Shown piece after piece: positions 57,550-64,000 of a DNA stretch of 64,000 nt (positions within the stretch are counted from its first letter, which is position 1; each line of letters begins with the position of its first letter). Both the position numbers and the translations under genes were made by a program. This DNA is from Ectobius pallidus (Eukaryota > Arthropoda > Insecta > Blattodea > Ectobiidae), in contig CAXKWD010000011.1 of the NCBI GenBank assembly GCA_964059195.1, positions 17,223,478-17,287,477 of the forward strand, in the 5' to 3' direction. The notes beneath the pieces were generated by a model. The model worked only from the letters and a program-made list of their open reading frames with translations. It was not told where the DNA came from and made no database searches.

Positions 57550-58300
57550 AAACTGCTGATTTTCATATAAGAAAAGTTACCTCAAAATTGCCAACAGCCT
57601 TGAGCACTATTTGGACAGACTTGAAGGCATCCGTTGAAGTTTCGTGTTGAAACAGCCGCCTCACGACTTGGACAGACTTGAAGACATCTCAACCTGAAGG
57701 AACTGGCACAGCAACTGAAACCGAAGAGAAAGAATTTAATGTGACACATCAAGTCTCCACAGGGAGTTCAAAATAAATTTCCCTGACTTTTCATTCCAGA
57801 AACATACACTTCCCTGATCACTAGAATCAATGTTTTCAAGATTTTTGTAAACAAACAAAACAAAAAATCCAGCCCCCATAACAAAAATAAGAAATGATTA
57901 GCTTAAGTACTGAAATTAAAATTGCTTATGCCCAGGTGCACCAACCTTGGTTTTCAGAATACGGCAGTAAAGTTTCTTAGTAAAGTCATAATTTTGTTAC
58001 GCTCGGTTTCGACCTTTACCACTGTATAATGCGTGTATATAAAGTCATAATTTTGTTGCACCATGTTTGGTTTCGACCTTATCACTGTATATTGCATATA
58101 TATGCCATGAAGGAGCTGTAAAGTGAGAAAACAGCGGTTTTCTTTCCAAGATGGAGATCAGCGTAATGTATCATATTTTCAATGCCAAGGGCAAAAGCTA
58201 ATTGAACATAATGAATAACGAGAGACAGGTGGGAACTATTTGAAGAATAAACGATGGAACATATAAAACACGGTAGGCTTCCATGGCCTGAGTCAATATT
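57550..58300. other. No feature supported
   Basis: A 60-bp imperfect duplication of GTAAAGTCATAATTTTGTT...GGTTTCGACCTT occurs at 57,978-58,080. CACGACTTGGACAGACTTGAAG near 57,663 repeats 57,615. Confidence 0.45.
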
Positions 58301-58303
58301 AAG

Positions 58304-58630
58304 AACATTGTCCGGGCTTGTAGGCCATGGTCCAGTTGACATGTGTGCCAAATGTTTCGTCTGCAACTGCAACGGACATCCTCAGTGGCAGTGGAGTCTC
58401 GGGCAAAGTGTTCTGGTTGGCGGCTGGCTGTTGACTGATTTGGTGCCATGCTCTGCAGAAGTATTTATAGTCTGTGGGGTGGGGCCAGGATACCGTACAC
58501 TAACTTCTGATTGGTTGGCGATGTTCAAGTTAGTGTGTGAGCTGGTTGAAGCGGAGCAGGCATCTCTGTTTCCACATTGGCACACAGATGTCAACTCGAC
58601 CACGGCCTACAAGCCTGAACAATGTTCTTT
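58304..58630. repeat. Element with 26-bp inverted ends
   Basis: GAACATTGTCCGGGCTTGTA..GGCC at 58,308 pairs with GGCCTACAAGCCTGAACAAT..GTTC to 58,629. Interior words TTTCGTCTGCAACTGCAACG and GGACATCCTCAGTGGC are shared by widespread invertebrate repeats. Superfamily unknown. Confidence 0.65.
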
Positions 58631-58729
58631 TTGATGGTACATATCTTTGCAAATACTGTGCTGTAACAGCAATTGAAATTACCTTCCTTTCTTACCTCAA
58701 CCAAACTAGGTACATCCCCTACTGTAGTA

Positions 58730-59429
58730 CAGTGAGTCCCACGCAAGAGTTGGCCAATGACGCGGGTTTCTGCGTCGCGGCTGGTACAGCTCCAACTCCC
58801 GAGCGCATCGGGTGAAAAAGCTACGCAAATAATGCCGCAGTCGTTGTAATGATTCAGGTTCTCACATTTACAGTTAAAATTACAATGAAAATAACCACGT
58901 ACCTAATCACAAGAGATATTGGAAATGTTCTCCAATGCTGGCACCTTTTTAGGAAATTTTCTTTCACGCGCATAAGTTCAGCTTCCGAGACAGAGTTACT
59001 TTCTCTTGTGATAGGCCTATGTGATATTGTCATTAAGTTCTTCTAACAGTATGCAAATATTATTTATGGGGAAACTTGAAAAATAAAGTGTATAGGTCAA
59101 TTTCCCATACATAAGAAGAGCTTAAAGACAATATCACAAGATTAATTAACTCTATCTCGGAAGCTGAACTTACGTGCGTGAAAAAAAATTCCATAAAAAA
59201 GGTGCCAATGTTGCGCGTATGCAAGAGGAGAACATTTCCAACATCTCTTGTGATGAGGTACGTGGTTATTTTCATTGTAATTTTAACTGTAAATGTGAGA
59301 ACCTGAATCATTACAACGACCGCGGCATTCTTTGCGTAGATATTTCTTCCGATCGCTCGGGAGTTGGAGCTGTGCCAGCCGCGACGCAGAAACCCGCGTC
59401 ATTGGCCAACTCTTGCGTGGGACTCACTG
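58730..59429. mobile_element. Foldback element: 700-bp near-complete palindrome with TA target duplication
   Basis: Ends CAGTGAGTCCCACGCAAGAG and CTCTTGCGTGGGACTCACTG, flanked by TA on both sides (58728-58729, 59430-59431). Arms are ~330 bp each and stay recognisable to a ~40-bp centre near 59,080. The same peptide-like frame (MIQVLTFTVKITMKITTYLI) therefore appears on both strands and is not a gene. CAGT ends and TA target suggest a Tc1/mariner-type MITE. Confidence 0.92.
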
Positions 59430-59658
59430 TAGGTGTTTGAATTCAAGTCAGACATATATAAGCAATATAATATTTCATTTTATTCTTATGAACATTTATT
59501 ACTGAACAATAAGGCAACAAATAAATGAAATATGGAAAACCAGTGGGCCTAGGCCTAATTTACAGTGAGGACTGCATACATCACGATATAGCCTGTGTAC
59601 AGATATATAGGATATGTAATTAATTTATCATACTTGCATGTACACGAACATAATTATA

Positions 59659-59828
59659 ACATTTGAAAATGATGCGAGTTGACTACACACTGTTTTCTCC
59701 ACTTACCAAATTTTTTGGTAGAACATGTTTCGCATATGAACATATGAACATATGCGAAACATGTTCTACCAAAAAATTTGTTAAGTGGAGAAAATAGTGT
59801 GTAGTCAACTCGCATCATTTTCAAATGT
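59659..59828. mobile_element. 80-bp-arm near-perfect hairpin
   Basis: Arms 59659-59738 and 59749-59828 pair at about 78 of 80 positions around a 10-bp centre. ATAATTATAAC occurs at 59650-59660 and again at 59870-59880. Confidence 0.9.
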
Positions 59829-59880
59829 TGTTACACTCCACTGTGAACGTTCCGACCAGAGTTTTTTGGATAATTATAAC

Positions 59881-61119
59881 AGCCCTTTCATGGCTATGTA
59901 CATGATTTTGCACCTAAAATTTCCACTAGTCGAACAGGAATAAAACCGAGGCTATGTCAAACTCAGAACAGAGATTCCATGGTGTTGCTTTGCCTTGGAT
60001 TGTACACGTATGAGAATTTTTAAAACATAGATGTTATTTTTTTAAATTTACAGACTGTTAGAAAGGATTACATTAACACAAATATTGAACAGAACTCTGT
60101 TAACATTGCATCTTATTGCACCCAATAATTGAGAACTGAGTCACCGTAACTGGCAGACGAGCAGAGGGAGAGAAACTAGCAGCCATGCAAGGAACCAACA
60201 CAAATTGCTCCATGAGAATAGCTTCGTAGCAGAGTAACCGCAACATATTCAAGCGTTTGGAAACCACGGTATTGTAGCAAAGGTTTACTTAGAATACCCC
60301 GATATTACTTTTACCCCGGAACGTTACGAAACAGTTGAGAAAATCAGGGGATGGTCCACTCTGGCATAAGACTGTCTAGGTTACAGCAGACTGAAGCAAA
60401 ACACATGCCCCTCACATTTCACTCACTAGGACTAGTTATTTCCCCTGACTATTCTATTTTTTCAAATTTCCCTGACTTTTTCCTTTACTCTTCAAAATTC
60501 CCTGACTGATTTAAATTTCCTTGACTTTCCAGAATGTGGACACACTGCGCGCACACACATAATTTTTTCTACTATCGGCTTTTTTAGAAATTGAAATATA
60601 AATGTACATTGATTAGAAACACAATTTCAATTTGGTACAAACCAGTTCGTGTGCTTTTATACTGTCCTGCTGTTAGCTTACCTAAATTAGGTTAACTATG
60701 TCTTACTCATGCAAGTCTTCACCATTGGTAGCTTTGGTTACAACATGGTAAATCAAATAGAATCATAGTATGCTGTGATCATGCAGCAAAGAAAGAAAGT
60801 AGTTATTATTTAATCAGTTACATTTTTATTCATGAAAGTCTTAAGAAATCCAATTCAAGCTTACGAATTTCATTGGAACAATTCTCAAAAAATTTATCAA
60901 TAAACTCTTAAACCCTCATTGACTACCTGTGATAATGTAGCTTTATTTCTAAATTTCTATTCTCGTCTGTTGTATGTGTAAATGTGTGTTCTATTGTCTT
61001 ATGACTTTTACTTATACAGTGCACGCCGCTGGTGATCAGTTTGGGACTGAGCTAATCTGATAATATTAACAGCTTGATAACAGTGCCGAAGGAATTAACT
61101 GAAGTTGATTTCTTGATTT
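59881..61119. other. No gene; low-complexity retro/MITE scraps
   Basis: 60,430-60,540 contains several copies of TTCCCTGACTTTT-like words, also seen near 57,780. No TIR pair could be assigned. Confidence 0.45.
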
Positions 61120-61120
61120 A

Positions 61121-61613
61121 TAACCAGGCTTTAAAACTTAGTGCCCGAACCCACAGAGGGAGTTGATTCCGGTTACCAACATCCTGAGTATAGGGGGTGG
61201 AGGGTGATTGCGTAGGCTGATAAGACAGTCATTGATAGTAGTACCGAGAAGTGAATGCCCTCGTAGTACGGTGCCTCTCAAATTGGTCAACAGTGTACCT
61301 GGTCATTGTGCGTGTTTAAATTTATAATACGTGTTCGGCATGCCGAAAGTAAAGTGTTCAAAAATGCAAACACATATTGAAACATTTGGGAGGGACTATT
61401 ATACACAAACAGGAGAAAGTATCTTTTGCATGCTTGTAATGTGAGTTTAGATAATGAGAAGTTATTTTGTGGTCTTCCTATATCTGTATTTTGGTTTGTT
61501 TACTATCACGTGAACTAGCATATGGTAGCTAGGGCATACGCTGAGCAAAGTCTGTATAGTACGGTTGCTGTTAACATATTCGATCGGGCACTAAGTTTTA
61601 AAGCCTGTTTATA
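61121..61613. mobile_element. MITE with ~28-bp TIRs
   Basis: TAACCAGGCTTTAAAACTTA...GTGCCCGA at 61,121 pairs with TCGGGCACTAAGTTTTAAAG...CCTGTTTATA to 61,613. 493 bp, no ORF. Confidence 0.8.
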
Positions 61614-62509
61614 ACATAGTACACTACAAAACAGAATTAAAAATATTTATTCATAAAATAATACGTAACTGTGAATCATTAAACCACTCATAATACAATA
61701 ATAGACTGCAAGCAACTATATTTTCAAGCAGTAACAAAGTATTTATTGTGTTTACTTTCCTTTAGAGTCCATTAACCAATACTCCATACTCAGTTACGAG
61801 TTACGATATTTTTGGAAGTCTACTGACCTGTGGTGAACACAGTGTAACAAAACATCTAACGCCTGTCTGTGTAAGTCTTTTCATTTTACACTACTAATCA
61901 CTATTTTCATCATAAATCAAAAGCCGCAGCTAACTGTGGTGTGAAACATGTTTTATTGCTTAAAAGAGAAAGTTAGGCAATGCCACCTCCTAGAACCGGT
62001 CATCCTGTAAGCTGGGAACAGAACTGCTACCTCCAGTGCAACACAATACAGTTGAGTTAGAAACGAAACCCTTGAAAACAAAATTTGGAATGACGTACAG
62101 TACTTTTAAATAAAGCCGCAAAAAGGAAAATGTGATAACATAAACCGAATCTTTGATCACAATAAACAGCATCTTTTCAATGTATCAGTATTAATCCCTA
62201 CGGGACTTCACAAAAGTGATAGTATTACCCGACTGATAACATTATCCATGATTACATTAAGCGGCGTTCACTGTATTCTATTTTGTAATACTTATTGTTG
62301 TCCGACTAACAAGCAGATTCACACTTGTATATTTGTTCTCAGTGAATAAATTATTATTGTTATACAGAATAAGGGGTATTTTGCAGGAGTACCTACACAC
62401 TATTGGCATACAATATTTTTCCTAATAAATTAGTATTAACCAATATGTAACATGATTTCTTTTCATAAGCTTCATTCAATTGTAATAACTGTCTTGTGGG
62501 AAAACGAGT
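61614..62509. other. AT-rich, no feature seen
   Basis: No supported gene or repeat. Confidence 0.45.
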
Positions 62510-63930
62510 GCTGTATTTACCCAAAAATAAGCTGCACTTTTATGCCTACATTATGCTCAGCGAGATATACCTGCAACTTAAATCTTCATATAAGTGATTT
62601 TAGGCAGTAATAGTAAAAATGCAAACAACATAGCCGGTTGATTTACAATGGCCACTTCCCCTCTTCCAAACATCGCCATCTATTAACTATATCAAATCTC
62701 CAAGAATATTAATATATTAATTGATTCAACGTTGAAAATACAGTAAACTTTAACACGAATTCCATGGGACTGAAAAATGAGGGGTTCGTGTTAAAAAACA
62801 TTCGTGCTAACCAGGGAGTAATTGTTTTTATTTTTAAATGAACCATTTACGGTAAACACTATCGTAGAAAATACTGTTACATGCAAAAGTAGGCTATGTA
62901 ATTAGGTCTACCTTTAAAAAAGATCATTTCTTGTTGAAAAATTCAAGTAAGTTGCGCTGTCGCTGATGGGATCGAAAGTGCCTGGAAACTTCATGGCCAA
63001 CTTTATTCACAGCTTCAGTAAAACCAGCAGATGATTCAAATGTTGCAGCAAAAGTTCTGAAGTGGGTATGGCGGCAAACACTTCCTGACAAGTGGGTTAC
63101 AAGTTTCAATGCAACGTATGATGAAATCGTACTGGTTATGTTTGAATGAACAGAAAAATAAAATAAACGTTATAACCTGGTTGTTAGTGGCACGATGTTC
63201 CCAAATGTCAAGCGATTGCATTAGCTAGCGTTAATGTTAATCCAATTACTCGTAGCCATTCACATAAGTTCCCAGAAATTTAATAAAGGTTAACGTTTAA
63301 GTTCATTTCTTGCTTGCCTAGTGAAGGAAGAACAGGAAATAACAATTTGAAAGTTTGTGTTAAATGACATTTCAAGATTCAAGGGACAGAAAAACAGTTC
63401 GCAGTTCGTGGTAACCAAAATTCGCGTTAACCAACAAAACTTTCATAAGAAACAATACATCTTTGCCGGGACCAAATATTTGTTCTTGTTAACAGAGTGT
63501 TCGTCGTAAGCGAGTTCATGTTAATGAGGTTTTACTGTATATACATTTCATTGAAGCTTTTTAGAAAATGCGCAAAACTACATGAGCAAGTTATATTTAT
63601 TTTATGATTTTTTTTTGCATTTCTTGTAATTTTTGACAGTGATATTACAGAATATTCCTGCACTGTGAACTGCTCAGATGCAAAGAAACGCAAAAAATGG
63701 TATTTTAAACAGATAACTGAAAGTGTAGTTATGAAAAATGATATATAGTGAAAATTTAACAGTAAGTCATGTGAAATGTTAAATAATGATCGGTTTTCTT
63801 TTCTGCCACTTTCACTTCTGTTTGAAGAAATAAAAATTAGAATTTCATAATTTAAGTGATTTGATGCTTTCTTTTTCTTAATCAGGCCTATTCATCTAAG
63901 AAATGTGTTACTTTAATGTTGTGAAGATGA
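62510..63930. mobile_element. Second copy of the 56,682-57,549 TIR element family, with its own insertion
   Basis: Left TIR GCTGTATTTACCCAAAAATA..AGCTGCAC matches the 56,682 family. After the insert, 63,600-63,920 aligns with 57,180-57,475 (TTTCTTTTCTGCCACTTTCA; AAATGTGTTACTTTAATGTT; GTGAAGATGAGG). The right TIR lies beyond recognisable sequence or the window edge. Confidence 0.65.
62741..63537. mobile_element. Nested pogo/Tigger-like element
   Basis: TA then CAGTAAACTTTAACACGAAT; right end ATTAATGAGGTTTTACTG-type (TTAATGAGGTTTTACTG) then TA. Internal words TTCGTGTTAA, CGTGCTAACC, TTCGTGGTAACC and CGCGTTAACC repeat near both ends, as in Tigger-type elements. No transposase frame. Confidence 0.65.
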
Positions 63931-64000
63931 GGTAGTTTATTATAACTGGTCACCAACACTAATATCACCGTTTTTAACCTAACTGCCACTAAACTAGAAT

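Noticed and set aside
58849..59311. Matching frames MIQVLTFTVK on both strands
   Set aside because: They are the two arms of the palindrome, not a conserved protein.
57766..60545. One large element bounded by TTCCCTGACTTTT words
   Set aside because: The words are in the same orientation at both places and occur several times; no inverted ends.

Overview
Repeat-dominated DNA from an animal nuclear genome, most likely a large-genome insect. The signs are canonical GT/AG splice sites, a tRNA-derived SINE, and decayed relatives of non-LTR, Penelope-like, piggyBac, hAT and Mutator-like elements, many short inverted-repeat elements with their target duplications, and a nuclear copy of mitochondrial cytochrome b that reads best with the invertebrate mitochondrial code. 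The SINE layout reminds me of cockroach/termite SINEs, so Blattodea is a reasonable guess, but this is inference. I see no intact host gene and no bacterial features; every coding stretch is a transposon remnant, a pseudogene or an isolated candidate exon.

Layout. 0-2.4 kb: decayed I/Jockey-like non-LTR element on the minus strand (zinc-knuckle ORF1, endonuclease, start of RT). 2.8-4.5 kb: nearly full-length but frameshifted piggyBac transposase. 4.6-5.1 kb: short TIR element. 6.4-7.8 kb: RT C-terminal remnant and a spliced, transposon-like gene fragment. 8.5-9.7 kb: weak CRAL-TRIO-like remnant and an unidentified 174-codon minus-strand frame. 9.7-12.7 kb: duplicated, rearranged Mutator-like (MULE) transposase. 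14.17-15.68 kb: a piggyBac element with both TIRs and TTAA flanks.

16.2-35.1 kb is one large related complex. A ~295-bp tandem monomer forms three blocks (16.8-18.4, 22.3-24.7, 25.2-27.8 kb). The same monomer, more diverged, is embedded in longer units (about 1,220 or 960 bp) at 27.8-35.1 kb, each with a minus-strand PHD-finger exon. Insertions break the complex: a composite 18.37-22.29 kb segment (TIR elements, Penelope-like remnant), the 5' end of another retroelement ORF1 (23.3-23.6 kb), and a hAT transposase itself hit by a hAT-like MITE with a perfect 8-bp target duplication (29.0-29.5 kb).

35.1-41.9 kb is AT-rich and mostly featureless. 41.9-45.6 kb is a ~158-bp satellite in which every second monomer carries the same hAT-like MITE at the same site; the flanks of the last copy and of an inverted copy at 47.1 kb record an inversion by recombination between two MITEs. 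48.2-51.9 kb holds RT remnants, a Mutator-like gene remnant and the cytochrome b NUMT. 52.0-55.1 kb holds candidate host exons, including a phase-consistent exon pair whose intron contains the SINE. 53.9-63.9 kb is rich in foldback and nested TIR elements, including a 700-bp near-complete palindrome and an 80-bp-arm hairpin.
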